In this document: positions 17,524 to 26,694 of the stretch, in pieces
Numbering within the stretch: the first letter of the stretch is position 1
Layout: each line of letters opens with the position of its first letter
Assembly (NCBI GenBank): GCA_963828215.1
Contig: CAWHFO010000068.1
Location: 62,001-126,000 of the forward strand
Direction: 5' to 3'
From: CAVTJL01 sp963828215
Lineage (GTDB): Bacteria; Pseudomonadota; Alphaproteobacteria; Geminicoccales; Geminicoccaceae
Length of the DNA: 64,000 nucleotides
Program-made: the position numbers and the translations under genes
The notes under the pieces: generated by a model
What the model was told of the DNA's origin: nothing
What the model saw: the letters and a program-made list of their open reading frames with translations, nothing else
The model's database searches: none

Positions 17524-18398
17524 ATGCCTGCTCCCTACCCCTCCCGCTCGCCCGTCTCGCTGCCCGGCGCCCGCCGCTGCCGGCTGGCGCGCCGCCTCGC
17601 CGCCGGGCTCACCCCGGCCGAGGTCGCCGAGGTCGAGGCCGCGACGGAGGAGGAAATCCAGGCGTTCATCGCCGACCGCGAGTTTTCCGCGCTCGTCGAG
17701 CAGTACCGGGCCGCCCGCGAGCTGCCCTTCGACGAGCAGGAGCGGCTGCTGATCGAGACGGCGATGGCCGATCTCCAGCATCTGGTCGACATGGGCGACC
17801 GCCGCGCCCTGATGTTCATCGTCTACGAGGCCAACCGCGGCCGGAGCCCGGCCAAGCGGCTGGTCCAGCTCGTGCGGCGCAGCTTCGAGCAGGCGACGGA
17901 GCCCAAGGCCGTCCGGCCCGGCCGCACCGCCCCGCCCGAGCAGCATCGCGACTCGATGGCGGGCTACGGCCAGCATCCGCTGGGCCCGGCCCATGCCGCC
18001 GCGCCCCGCCTCGCCGACTTCATCGGCGCCGAGGCCGGCCGGGCGGCGCTCCGCGAGGCGGCGCGCGAGGCGGCGGGGCCGCGCCCGAGGCGCCCGCCGC
18101 CCCGAGCGAGCCCGCTCCCGCCGCCGAGGCCGAGCTTCCCGCCCTGTCCTGGTCCGCCTCGGGCGAGCCCATCGCACCGCCCGGCTACCGCATCGTCTGG
18201 GTGCCCCGCCACCCCGGCGTCCCCGACCTGCCCGACGAGCTGCCGCTCTCCCCGATCGCCCGGCTCGCCCACGATTTTCCCGACTTCGCCGACTGGTTCA
18301 TCCGCCGCGGCGAGCAGCGCCTGGCCGAGCTGGCCAAGGGCGCGCCCGAGCCCGACCGGCCCCAGAGGAGCGCGGGGCAGAAGCCGCTCGGGCCGTAG
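17524..18398 (+). pseudogene. Unknown protein with helical, HTH-like N-terminus, one frameshift near 18080
   Basis: About 290 residues when one base is corrected near 18080. The first 120 residues are strongly helical: RLAAGLTPAEVAEVEAATEE looks like a helix-turn-helix of the kind seen in terminase small subunits and small regulators, followed by IADREFSALVEQYRAA and an acidic/basic helical stretch. A Pro/Ala-rich linker follows, then a conserved-looking tail YRIVWVPRHPGVPDLPDE and LAHDFPDFADWFI. I do not recognise the family. The gene has its own strong promoter (17489) and ATG with AAGGAG, and is followed by a long AG/CT hairpin. The linker is where the frame breaks (a GGCGGGGCC run). It may be a DNA-binding protein; this is a guess from the helical start. 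Confidence 0.55.
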
Positions 18399-18406
18399 AA
18401 GAAGAG

Positions 18407-18440
18407 AAAAGAAAAGAAAATCGGCTTTCTTTTCTTTTTT
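18407..18440 (+). terminator. Rho-independent terminator with purine/pyrimidine stem
   Basis: A perfect 13-base stem AAAAGAAAAGAAA / TTTCTTTTCTTTT (18407–18419 with 18426–18438), loop ATCGGC, ends in a T run. It lies just after the stop at 18398. A stem with almost no G-C pairs is very odd in this genome; it can terminate on either strand because both sides carry A/T runs. Confidence 0.65.
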
Positions 18441-18642
18441 GTCATTTTCAGGGTCTCGACCCGAGGGACCGTGACTGCACCTTGCGCGTCGTCGTGAGGG
18501 TGGGCACGAATTGTCGGGTCGAGCCCGAGGACGACGAAGGGGCGAAGGCCGCGAGGCTGCAGATCTCCAGATCTACGGAGCTATCGATCCGTGATCCCTG
18601 GCCGGCGCGGGGAGGGCGCCGGGCTCGGGTGGCCCGGGCCGG

Positions 18643-20058
18643 TCACTTGCCGGTGGGCTTCGGCGTCGGCACGGGGAGGGGGTCGTCGATGCCGAACAGC
18701 CGGTTCCGGTTCTGCTTGTAGTAGGCTTCCGCGTCGTAGGGCTTCACCGGCAGCCCGAGGGCGACCACGGTGAGCTGGCCGACGGAGGATTTGAGGGTGT
18801 AGCTCGCCACCACCTCGTCGCGCTGGGCCATGACCAGGTTGACCTGCGAGGTGAACAGCTCCTGCTCCGCGTCGAGCACGTCGAGCACCGTCCGCGAGCC
18901 GACCAGGGCCTCCTCCTGGACACCCTGGAGCGCTATCTGATTGGCCCTCACCTCGGAGCGGAAGGCCGCGATCGCCGCCGTGGCGGCCAGCAGCTGGTCC
19001 CAGTTGGCGACGAGGCTCTCCGAGACCGAGCGATGGGCGGTCTCGAGGTCGTTCCGGCGCTGCTGGACGGTCTGGCGGTTCTGCCGCACCTGGGAGTATT
19101 CGGCACCGCCCTGATAGAGCGGGATGGTCATGGTCACACCGATGCTCGCCGTGTTCTGCCAGGGAATGCTCGGGTTGGGCTGATCGACGGCCGCGACCTC
19201 GCCCTGGAGCTGCACGCTGGGCAGAAGCTGGGCGAAGGCCACGTCGACATCGTCCCGGGCCGCGGCGAGGCTGAACGAGGCCGAGAGGATGTCCGGGTTG
19301 GAGGTGGCGATCGCCTGCGCGTCCTCGATCGTCGGCGGCAGATCCTTCAGCGGCTTCGGCTGCTCGAGCTTCACCGGCGGATGGCCGATGATGCGCCGAT
19401 AGGCGGCATCCGACCCCGCCACGTTGGCCTTGGCGACCTCGACATCGGCGTGGGACCTGGACAGGCGCGCCTCGGCCTGGGCCACGTCCGTGCGCGCCAC
19501 CTCGCCCACCTGGAAACGGTCCCGGGTCGCCTGGAGCTGGCGCCGGAGGCGCTGCTCGTTGTTGAGTGCCAGCTCCAGGCTCGACCGGTCGCGCCAGGAA
19601 TCCGCATAGGCGGTCAGGGCGTCGAGCAGGGTCTGCTCCTCGAGCGCCACGAGACTGGCGCGCTGGGCGCGGACGAGATTCTCGGCCCGGCTCGTCGCGG
19701 CGACGGTGCCGCCGCCATTGTAGAGATTCTGCTGGACCGTGAGGGCGGCGGTCTGCTCGGTCTGGCGAATGGACTCGCTTGCCGATCCGCTCCCGGTCCC
19801 TGCCTCGCCCACCGTGCGCGTGACGCCGAGGCTGCCGAAGACCTGCGGGCGGTACCCGGAGAGGGCCTGCGGCACGAGCTCGTCGGTCGCCCGCAGCTGG
19901 GCCCGGCCGGCCTGGAGCTGCGGGTTGCCCAGATAGGCCTGCACCAGCGCCTGGTTGACCGAGTCCGCCCGCGCGCCGGCCATCGGCGTCACGGTCACGA
20001 GCGCCACGCCGGCCATCGCCCAGCGGCGAGCCAGCCTCGCTAGTCGACTGTTGCTCAC
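18643..20058 (-). CDS. tolC: TolC-family outer-membrane efflux/secretion channel
   Basis: A 471-residue protein with a Sec signal (WAMAGVALVTVTPMAGARA) and two repeated OEP domains. Seen: QNLYNGGGTVAATSRAE in the first half and MTIPLYQGGAEYSQVRQ in the second, the repeated 'Y.GG' turns of the channel, with long coiled-coil helices (SRSHADVEVAKANVAG, EALVGSRTVLDVLDAEQEL). It forms the trimeric outer-membrane exit duct for type I secretion or drug efflux. It stands alone, with no ABC or membrane-fusion partner beside it, so it probably serves several systems, possibly the RTX and Ig-like proteins in this window. The GTG at 20058 has GGAGG 6 bases upstream. Confidence 0.93.
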   Translation of the reverse strand: MSNSRLARLARRWAMAGVALVTVTPMAGARADSVNQALVQAYLGNPQLQAGRAQLRATDELVPQALSGYRPQVFGSLGVTRTVGEAGTGSGSASESIRQTEQTAALTVQQNLYNGGGTVAATSRAENLVRAQRASLVALEEQTLLDALTAYADSWRDRSSLELALNNEQRLRRQLQATRDRFQVGEVARTDVAQAEARLSRSHADVEVAKANVAGSDAAYRRIIGHPPVKLEQPKPLKDLPPTIEDAQAIATSNPDILSASFSLAAARDDVDVAFAQLLPSVQLQGEVAAVDQPNPSIPWQNTASIGVTMTIPLYQGGAEYSQVRQNRQTVQQRRNDLETAHRSVSESLVANWDQLLAATAAIAAFRSEVRANQIALQGVQEEALVGSRTVLDVLDAEQELFTSQVNLVMAQRDEVVASYTLKSSVGQLTVVALGLPVKPYDAEAYYKQNRNRLFGIDDPLPVPTPKPTGK

Positions 20059-20232
20059 CGTGTCCTCCGCCGTCGTTCCGCAGCACCGCCAAGTTGGTGG
20101 GGAGCGTAGGTTCGCGCCACTGGCCTATGCAACCCATTCCGCGCCCACGTGCCACCGCGCCGGGCCGCACCCGCGCGACCGTTGATTTCCGGCCACAGAT
20201 GGTGAAGGTGGCGTGGACCGGTTGGTGGCCCC

Positions 20233-21303
20233 ATGCGCAAGATCGTCCACATCGACATGGATGCCTTCTACGCCGCGATCGAGCAGCGCGACGATCCGAC
20301 GCTGCGGGGCCGCCCGATCGCCGTCGGCAGCGCCGGCGGGCGCGGCGTCGTCATGACGGCGAGCTACGAGGCGCGCCCCTTCGGCGTCCGCTCGGCGATG
20401 CCCTCGGCCCTGGCGCGGCGGCTCTGTCCCGACCTCCGGTTCGTCCCGGCCAGGTTCCCGGCCTACAAGGCGGCGAGCGCCCGGATCCGCGGCATCCTCG
20501 AGCGCTACACGCCCCTGGTCGAGCCCTTGTCCCTCGACGAGGCCTATCTCGACGTCACCGACCCGCTGCCCGGGCCGATGCCGGCCGTCACGATCGCGCG
20601 GCGGCTCAAGGAGGAGATCCGGGACGCCACCGGCCTCACCGCGTCTGCGGGCGTCTCGTTCAACAAGTTCCTCGCCAAGATCGCGTCGGACCTGAGAAAG
20701 CCGGACGGCCTCGCGGTGATCCGGCCGGAGGCCGCGGAGGCGTTCATCGGCGGGCTGCCGATCGAGCGCTTCCACGGCATCGGCCCGCGCACGGCGGCAC
20801 GCCTCCATGCCCTCGGCATCCGGACGGGTGCCGACCTGCAGGCGATGGGCGAGGCGGCGCTCGTCGCCCGGCTCGGTCAGATGGGCGCCTGTTTCTGGCA
20901 CCTCGCCCACGCCAGGGACGACCGGCCGGTCGTTCCGGACCGGCCCCGCCGCTCGCTCAGCGTGGAGACCACCTTTGCCAGGGATCTCCTGGACCCGAAG
21001 CTCATGGCCGTGGAGCTGGACGCGCTCGCGGCGGAGCTCGTTCCCCGCCTGACACGTGCCGGGTTCCGGGCCAGGACCCTGACCCTCAAGATCAAATATG
21101 CGGACTTCCGCATCCAGACGCGCCGGACGACCCGGTCCGAGGCCTTCGACGGCCTGGACGTCATCAAGGCCGCGGCCTCGGACCTGCTCAACCGGCCGAG
21201 CCCGCCGGCCACGCCGGTCCGCCTGCTGGGCCTGGGAGTAGCCAATCCGGTCGAGGGCGAGGAGGGCCGTCAGCTCAGCCTGCTCGCCCTCGCTCAGGGA
21301 TAG
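20233..21303 (+). CDS. dinB: DNA polymerase IV (Y-family, translesion)
   Basis: A 356-residue Y-family polymerase. Catalytic motifs: IDMDAFYAAIE (metal aspartate, residues 7–17), the fingers segment ASYEARPFGVRSAMP, and PLSLDEAYLDV with the second and third acidic residues. The helix-hairpin-helix IERFHGIGPRTAARLHALGI and the little-finger domain follow. There is no obvious C-terminal clamp-binding pentapeptide of canonical type; QLSLLAL near the end is a candidate. It copies damaged DNA. The ATG at 20233 starts MRKIVHIDMD, as in the family. It is divergent from tolC, and its end overlaps that of the opposite-strand gene by ten bases. Confidence 0.95.
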   Translation: MRKIVHIDMDAFYAAIEQRDDPTLRGRPIAVGSAGGRGVVMTASYEARPFGVRSAMPSALARRLCPDLRFVPARFPAYKAASARIRGILERYTPLVEPLSLDEAYLDVTDPLPGPMPAVTIARRLKEEIRDATGLTASAGVSFNKFLAKIASDLRKPDGLAVIRPEAAEAFIGGLPIERFHGIGPRTAARLHALGIRTGADLQAMGEAALVARLGQMGACFWHLAHARDDRPVVPDRPRRSLSVETTFARDLLDPKLMAVELDALAAELVPRLTRAGFRARTLTLKIKYADFRIQTRRTTRSEAFDGLDVIKAAASDLLNRPSPPATPVRLLGLGVANPVEGEEGRQLSLLALAQG

Positions 21304-22013
21304 TCGCAGATCCGCAGCGAGACCTCGAGAACCCCGCGGCGCGGGCTCGGCTGGGCCGAAAGGTCGTACTCGTGCGCGGACCGGACGACGGCATGAGTGA
21401 GCGGCAACGGGCCGGAGACCTTCTCGCTGGTGCCGTCGCTCAGCGCGATCTCCAGGTCGACCGGCTTGGCCGGGTCGAACCACGCCTCGGGAAGGCCCTG
21501 GGGATCGCGCATCGAGGTCCCCTGCCCGGAGACGGTCAGGAAGCCGCCGGCGAGCCGGGCGCTCGTCGCGTCGCGCGATACCGGCGTCCTCAGGACGAGG
21601 CGCCCCGTCTCGACCGCCGGATCGCAATGGCGCTCGCGGCTCACCGCCCCGATCGCCGCGCTCAGACGAGCCTCGGGCACGCCCTCGGCGAGCTTTGCTC
21701 GGATCAGGGCGGCAAGATCGGCCGTCGGCGCTCCCCCTTGAGGACCCGAAGCTGCCGGCCCACGCGCGGACGCCCGTGCATCGCTCAGCTGCTGCTCGGC
21801 CTCGGCCAGCCGGGCACCGAGCTGATGGTTGAGCTCCTGCTGATCCTGGGCCTCGTCGAGGAGACGGCTCACCTCGGTCCCCGACTGCGAGCGACCGGCT
21901 TCGTAGGCGGCACCCAGGCTCAGGATCACGCCAGCGGCGCCGAGCCCGAGCTTCGTCGCGCGCCACAACCACCGACCTCGCCGACGCCGGCGCGGCCAAT
22001 CGAAGGCTGTCAC
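21294..22013 (-). CDS. Membrane-anchored coiled-coil protein of unknown function
   Basis: About 239 residues from a GTG at 22013. A basic N-terminus (WPRRRRRGRWLWRATKLG) precedes one membrane helix (GAAGVILSLGAAYEAG), then a coiled coil of about 40 residues (LLDEAQDQQELNHQLGARLAEAEQQL), then a beta-rich domain with VETGRLVLRTPVSR and VDLEIALSDGTSEKVSG. The basic residues predict the N-terminus inside and the domain in the periplasm. I recognise no family. It lies 27 bases after ppsR on the same strand and is likely co-transcribed with it. It converges on dinB with a 10-base overlap and no visible terminator. Confidence 0.65.
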   Translation of the reverse strand: MTAFDWPRRRRRGRWLWRATKLGLGAAGVILSLGAAYEAGRSQSGTEVSRLLDEAQDQQELNHQLGARLAEAEQQLSDARASARGPAASGPQGGAPTADLAALIRAKLAEGVPEARLSAAIGAVSRERHCDPAVETGRLVLRTPVSRDATSARLAGGFLTVSGQGTSMRDPQGLPEAWFDPAKPVDLEIALSDGTSEKVSGPLPLTHAVVRSAHEYDLSAQPSPRRGVLEVSLRICDYP

Positions 22014-22039
22014 GGTCGCCCCGTCTCCCGCGCTGGTCC

Positions 22040-22894
22040 CTATTCCGATCCGGCCAGCGCGCTCAGCTCGGGCTGCCGACGAAGCTGCAGCATCTGGAAG
22101 ATCGTCGCCGCCGTCTCCTCGACGGAGCGCTTGGTGACGTCGATCTCCGGCCAGCCCATGCGGGCGAAAAGCCGCCGCGCCAAGACGAGCTCGGCCCGGA
22201 TCCGCTCGATGTTCGCATAGTCGCCGCCGAATCGACCGCCGTCGGCCTGCTCCAGGCCGAGGAGCTGCTGGCGCGTCTCGCGGATCTGGACGAGCGATTC
22301 GGGATTGATCGTCAGGCCCACGACGAGGGGTCGCCTTATGCGCTCGAGGGCGTCCAAGCGGGGAGCGCCGGCAACGATCGGCACGTTGGCGACCTTCACG
22401 CCGCGATTCGCGAGATAGACACAAGTCGGGGTCTTCGAGGTGCGTGAGACCCCGACGAGCACCACGTCGGCAGCCTCGAGCTCCTCCAGACACTGACCGT
22501 CATCGTGCCGCATGGCGAAGTCCATGGCCTCGATGCGCGAGAAATAGCCTGCATCCATGACGTGCTGCTTGCCGATCTGCGGCCGGCCGGCGGAGCCCAG
22601 GAGAATCGTCAGCGCGTTCATCACCGCGTCGAGCACGGGCACGCAGGGAATGCCGAGCGCCCGGCAGCGCTCGTGCAGCGCATGCCGCAGCTCGGGCGAG
22701 ACGAGCGTGTAGATCACGAGCCCGGGCAGGGTCTCGATGATCGCGACGACCTTCTCGAGCTGGTTGGGTGTCCGGACGAAGAACCATACATGCTCGACCG
22801 GCACCACGTCCTCGAACTGCGAGACGGCGGCGCGCGCGACCGTGGTGACGGTCTCGCCGGTCGAGTTGGAGATCAGATGCAGATGCAGGCGCAC
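22040..22894 (-). CDS. ppsR: Pyruvate, phosphate dikinase regulatory protein (kinase/pyrophosphorylase)
   Basis: A 284-residue DUF299 protein. It begins LHLHLISNSTGETV, the family's N-terminal signature, and carries the P-loop GVSRTSKTPT near the middle, and VGLTINPESLVQIRETR. These enzymes inactivate pyruvate phosphate dikinase (or PEP synthetase) by ADP-dependent phosphorylation and reactivate it by phosphorolysis. No ppdK is in the window. Start is the GTG at 22894. It is divergent from hemE across 380 bases; in Caulobacter crescentus the chromosome origin lies between the same two genes, with the ppsR-type gene numbered CC_0001. Confidence 0.93.
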   Translation of the reverse strand: MRLHLHLISNSTGETVTTVARAAVSQFEDVVPVEHVWFFVRTPNQLEKVVAIIETLPGLVIYTLVSPELRHALHERCRALGIPCVPVLDAVMNALTILLGSAGRPQIGKQHVMDAGYFSRIEAMDFAMRHDDGQCLEELEAADVVLVGVSRTSKTPTCVYLANRGVKVANVPIVAGAPRLDALERIRRPLVVGLTINPESLVQIRETRQQLLGLEQADGGRFGGDYANIERIRAELVLARRLFARMGWPEIDVTKRSVEETAATIFQMLQLRRQPELSALAGSE

Positions 22895-23274
22895 GACGAC
22901 CCCATGCTATCCGTCTCGCAGGCTCTGGACGCCCTGTGGACCAAATGGCGGAACCACGCCCCTCCGCCGCCTTTCGAGGCCAGCTTCGCGACAGATTCGG
23001 GACAGGATCCACGGCATCGGCTGCCCGAACGGACTTGTGCTCACCGCCCGTTGCTGAGGAACGGCGGGATTGATTATCCCCGGGTTCCTCGTCATGCACA
23101 AGCGCAGGCAAGGCCCGCTGGCCGCCGGTTCCCGGACCTCCTCCCCGACCTTGTCCCGGGCGGACGGTCTGCGGCCACGGTGGGACAGGTCTGGGGACGG
23201 AAAGCGAGCCGTCGATAATCCCCACCTCGCACCGCCCATCAACAACCACTACCGCTTAGAATCATAAGAGTCTG
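22895..23274. other. Candidate chromosome replication origin (ppsR–hemE gap)
   Basis: A 380-base gene-free region whose flanks match those of the Caulobacter origin. Degenerate DnaA boxes, each 7 of 9 to TTATCCACA: 22935–22943, 23074–23082 and 23216–23224. Three GANTC sites (CcrM targets) at 22994, 23259 and 23268, two of them in the AT-richer stretch just before hemE. No CtrA-type TTAA-N7-TTAA pair was found. The case rests mainly on gene order; the boxes alone would not be enough. Confidence 0.5.
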
Positions 23275-24366
23275 ATGATGGAAACGAGCCGCCCGATCCG
23301 ACCGACCCGAGGCCCGCTGCCCGAGCTTCGGACACGAAAGCTGCTTCTGGAGCGGTTGGGTGGCGTCTCGGGTGCGCGCCCTGCCGTATGGCTGATGCGC
23401 CAGGCCGGACGCTATCTGCCGGAGTATCGGGCGACCCGATCGCGGGTCCGGCACTTTCTCGAGCTCTGCTACACGCCGGCGCTGGCCGCCGAGGTGACGC
23501 TTCAGCCGGTTCGCCGGTTCGCGCTGGACGCAGCCATTCTCTTTTCCGACATCCTGGTCATCCCGGACGCCCTGGGCCACGAGGTCCGCTTCGTCGAGGG
23601 CGAGGGGCCGAGGCTCGCTCGCCTTCGCGCGCGGAGCGATCTCGACCGTCTCGACGGAGCCAGGCTGCACGCGCATCTTGAGCCCGTCTACGAGACGGTT
23701 CGTCTCGTCCGCGAGCAGCTGGTCCCACAAACCGCCCTGATCGGCTTTGCGGGAGCGCCCTGGACGCTCGCCGCCTACATGATCGAGGGCGGCGGCTCGA
23801 GGGAGTTCCAGGCGGCCCGTACCCTGGCCCGCCAGGAGCCCGGGCTCGTCGACGGGCTCGTGGCGATCCTGACGCAGTCCGTGATCGAGTTCCTCGACGG
23901 GCAGATCCGCGCGGGCGCCGACGTCGTCCAGATCTTCGACAGCTGGGCAGGCGTGCTGCCACCTCGCCAGTTTCTCCGGTACTGCATCGAGCCGGCCGAG
24001 CGGATCCTGGGCGAGCTCGCCGTCCGTCACCCGGAGGTTCCGGTCATCCTCTTTCCGCGCGGCGCCGGCGCCGGCTACCGGGACTTCGCCCGGGCGGTCC
24101 GTCCGGCGGGGCTGGGCCTGGACACGACGGTACCCATGGGCTGGGCCATGGCCGAGCTCGCCCCGCATGTCCGCTGCCTGCAGGGCAATCTCGATCCGCT
24201 GGCGCTGCTCGGCCCCGAGGCGGGCCTGATCGACGAGGCCGGAGCCATCGTGGCGGCGAGCGCCGGACGGCCCCTGATCTTCAACCTGGGGCACGGCGTC
24301 CTGCCGGAAACGCCGCCCGAGCGGGTGGGGGCGCTCGTCAGCTACTTGCAATCCCTCGGCAGATGA
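23275..24366 (+). CDS. hemE: Uroporphyrinogen decarboxylase
   Basis: A 363-residue enzyme of haem synthesis that removes four carboxylates from uroporphyrinogen III to give coproporphyrinogen III. Family signatures: RPAVWLMRQAGRYLPEYR near residues 36–53, AAILFSDILVIPDALG with the active-site aspartate, GFAGAPWTLAAYMIEGG, and GNLDPLALLG near the end. Two ATGs (23275 and 23278) are adjacent; either may be used. The N-terminus is about 15 residues longer than the minimal family start. It is followed by hemJ and rho on the same strand, a common alphaproteobacterial order. Confidence 0.96.
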   Translation: MMETSRPIRPTRGPLPELRTRKLLLERLGGVSGARPAVWLMRQAGRYLPEYRATRSRVRHFLELCYTPALAAEVTLQPVRRFALDAAILFSDILVIPDALGHEVRFVEGEGPRLARLRARSDLDRLDGARLHAHLEPVYETVRLVREQLVPQTALIGFAGAPWTLAAYMIEGGGSREFQAARTLARQEPGLVDGLVAILTQSVIEFLDGQIRAGADVVQIFDSWAGVLPPRQFLRYCIEPAERILGELAVRHPEVPVILFPRGAGAGYRDFARAVRPAGLGLDTTVPMGWAMAELAPHVRCLQGNLDPLALLGPEAGLIDEAGAIVAASAGRPLIFNLGHGVLPETPPERVGALVSYLQSLGR

Positions 24367-24522
24367 GCCATGTACCGGGCGGGCATTTCTACGCCGGTAG
24401 GCTGGCCCTCGCGTTCATTCCCCAACGAGCGATGTTCGAAGCGACCGTGCCGGGATGTCATCCGGGCTTACGCCAGCGCTGGTCTATCGTACGTCTCCAG
24501 ACAGGTCGCTTCGGGCATCGGA

Positions 24523-24943
24523 ATGCTCTGGCTCAAGGCTCTGCACATCGTCGCCTTCGCGGCCTGGATGGCAGGCATGTGGTATCTTCCGCGCCTCATG
24601 GTCTATCACAGCGACGCACCGGTCGGGTCGGAGACCTCCGAGCTCTTGAAGGTGATGGAGCGACGCCTGCTGCGGACGATCGCGACGCCGGCTCTGGTGG
24701 TTCACGGTCATTATCGGGATGCTGCTCGCCAGCTGGGGCGACTGGTGGTCGGCCGGCTGGCTGCATGCGAAGCTCGCTCTCGTGCTCGCCATGGCTGCCT
24801 GTCACGGTGTTCTCGCCGGCCAGGTACGCGCGTTCGCCGAGGATCGCCGCCCGCACGACGCCCGCTGGTACAGGATCGTCAACGAGATTCCGACGGTCCT
24901 CTTCATCGGCATCGTCCTGCTCGTCGTGCTGAAGCCTTTCTGA
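24523..24943 (+). pseudogene. hemJ: Protoporphyrinogen oxidase HemJ, one frameshift near 24700
   Basis: About 140 residues when one extra base near 24700 is removed. A four-helix membrane protein: WLKALHIVAFAAWMAGMWYLPRLMVYH carries the essential histidine, and after the frame change MLLASWGDWWSAGWLHAKLALVLAM and EIPTVLFIGIVLLVVLKPF complete the fold. HemJ oxidises protoporphyrinogen IX in organisms without HemG/HemY. Its place between hemE and rho fits. Both halves are fully conserved, so the break at the 'GTGGTTCACGG' stretch is probably a sequence error. The 156 bases between hemE and this start show no other gene. Confidence 0.85.
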
Positions 24944-24984
24944 CGGGGTTCAGGGCGCCCCGCGCTACTCACAGGTGACCGATC

Positions 24985-26694
24985 TTGTCCGACAACGACG
25001 TCAAAGACGCCCAGCTACCCTTCAACGAGCCGTCTGCCGATGAGGGCGGGGAAGCCGCAGTCGTTCCCCGGCGGCGGCGTAGCCGCAGCCGGGCCGAGCG
25101 TGTGACGGCGAAGCCCGAGCCGCTCGCGGCGACGGAGACGGTGGTGCCCGAGTCGGCGCTCGAGGAGCACATCGGCACGACCGAGGCCCCGGAGGACGAT
25201 GACGACCCCAATGCGGCCATTTTCGACCTGATCGAATCCAGTCGCAACGCGGCCGTGGCCGAGGAGCCATTCGAGCGGCAACCGACGCACCGGGATCGGC
25301 CGAGACGCGATCAGGGTCGTCGGCCTGGGGACTTTCAGGGCGGCGATCGGGATCGTCGCTATAGCGACCGGCGCCCCTACGAGCAGCGCGACGAGCCGTA
25401 CCGGCAGCCGCAGCCGACCATGCCGTCGGAGCCCTTGCCGGCCATGAACCTCACGGAGTTCAAGCGCCGCCCTCCGGCCGAGCTCCTGAAGTACGCCGAG
25501 GAGTTGGGCATCGAGAGCGCCAGCCTCCTCAAGAAGTCCGATCTTGTCTTCGCCACGCTCAAGCGGCTGGCCGAGACCGATGTGCCGATCAACGGCGAGG
25601 GCGTGCTGGAAATCCTCCAGGACGGCTTCGGCTTTCTCCGGTCGCCGGACGTCAACTACGTCGCCGGGCCGGACGACATCTATGTCAGCCCCTCGCAGAT
25701 CCGCCGCTTCGGGCTGCGCACCGGCGACGTGGTGCAGGGGCAGGTCCGGGCGCCCAAGGAGGGCGAGCGCTACTTCGCGCTGCTCCGCGCCAACACCATC
25801 AACTTCGACAGCCCGGAGGTGGCGCGTCACCGCGTCCACTTCGACAATCTGACGCCCTACTATCCGACCGAGAAGCTGAAGCTCGAGGCGGAGGGCCAAA
25901 AGGACGTCTCGGCCCGCATCATCGACATCGTGGCGCCCTTGGGCAAAGGGCAGCGGGCGCTGATCGTGGCGCAGCCCAGGACCGGCAAGACGGTCCTGAT
26001 GCAGAACATCGCGCACGCGATCGTCGCCAGCCATCCCGAGGTCTACCTGATCGTGCTGCTCATCGACGAGCGGCCCGAGGAGGTCACCGACATGCAGCGC
26101 TCGGTGAAGGGCGAGGTGGTGTCCTCGACCTTCGACGAGCCGGCCTCGCGCCATGTCCAGGTCGCCGAGATGGTGATCGAGAAGGCCAAGCGGCTGGTCG
26201 AGCACGGCCGCGACGTCGTGATCCTGCTGGATTCGATCACGCGTCTCGCCCGCGCCTACAACACGGTGGTGCCCTCGTCCGGCAAGGTCCTGACCGGCGG
26301 CGTCGACGCCAACGCGCTGCAGCGGCCGAAGCGGTTCTTCGGCGCCGCCCGCAATATCGAGCAGGGCGGCTCGCTGACGATCATCGCGACGGCGCTGATC
26401 GACACCGGCTCGCGCATGGACGAGGTGATCTTCGAGGAGTTCAAGGGCACCGGCAACTCCGAGATCGTCCTCGACCGCAGGCTCGCCGACAAGCGCTCCT
26501 TCCCGTCGATCGACATCAACAAGTCGGGCACGCGCAAGGAAGAGCTCCTGGTCGACCGGACGACGCTCTCGCGGATGTGGGTGCTGAGGCGCATCCTGAA
26601 CCCGATGGGCACCATCGACGCCATGGAGTTCCTCCTGGACAAGATGCGCCACGCCAAGACGAACGACGAGTTCTGGTCGTCCATGAACAGCTGA
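24985..26694 (+). CDS. rho: Transcription termination factor Rho with a long charged N-terminal extension
   Basis: A 569-residue Rho, about 150 residues longer than usual. The canonical part begins at MNLTEFKRRPPAELLKYA (residue 154) with the Rho_N and cold-shock RNA-binding domains (ILQDGFGFLRSPDVNY), then the RecA-like ATPase: Walker A VAQPRTGKTVL, Walker B VVILLDSITRLARAYN, Q-loop DANALQRPKRFF and R-loop SGTRKEELL. The extension has RRRRSRSRAERV, an acidic stretch (EDDDDP) and an R/D/Q/Y-rich segment (RDRRYSDRRPYEQRDEP), so it should be disordered and may bind RNA. The TTG at 24985 has AGGTGA seven bases upstream. Rho hexamers terminate transcription. An internal start at 25444 would give the normal-size protein. 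Confidence 0.95.
   Translation: MSDNDVKDAQLPFNEPSADEGGEAAVVPRRRRSRSRAERVTAKPEPLAATETVVPESALEEHIGTTEAPEDDDDPNAAIFDLIESSRNAAVAEEPFERQPTHRDRPRRDQGRRPGDFQGGDRDRRYSDRRPYEQRDEPYRQPQPTMPSEPLPAMNLTEFKRRPPAELLKYAEELGIESASLLKKSDLVFATLKRLAETDVPINGEGVLEILQDGFGFLRSPDVNYVAGPDDIYVSPSQIRRFGLRTGDVVQGQVRAPKEGERYFALLRANTINFDSPEVARHRVHFDNLTPYYPTEKLKLEAEGQKDVSARIIDIVAPLGKGQRALIVAQPRTGKTVLMQNIAHAIVASHPEVYLIVLLIDERPEEVTDMQRSVKGEVVSSTFDEPASRHVQVAEMVIEKAKRLVEHGRDVVILLDSITRLARAYNTVVPSSGKVLTGGVDANALQRPKRFFGAARNIEQGGSLTIIATALIDTGSRMDEVIFEEFKGTGNSEIVLDRRLADKRSFPSIDINKSGTRKEELLVDRTTLSRMWVLRRILNPMGTIDAMEFLLDKMRHAKTNDEFWSSMNS

Noticed and set aside
20125..21999. A 624-codon minus-strand frame opposite dinB
   Set aside because: DinB has all Y-family motifs; the opposite frame is basic, repetitive and without domains.
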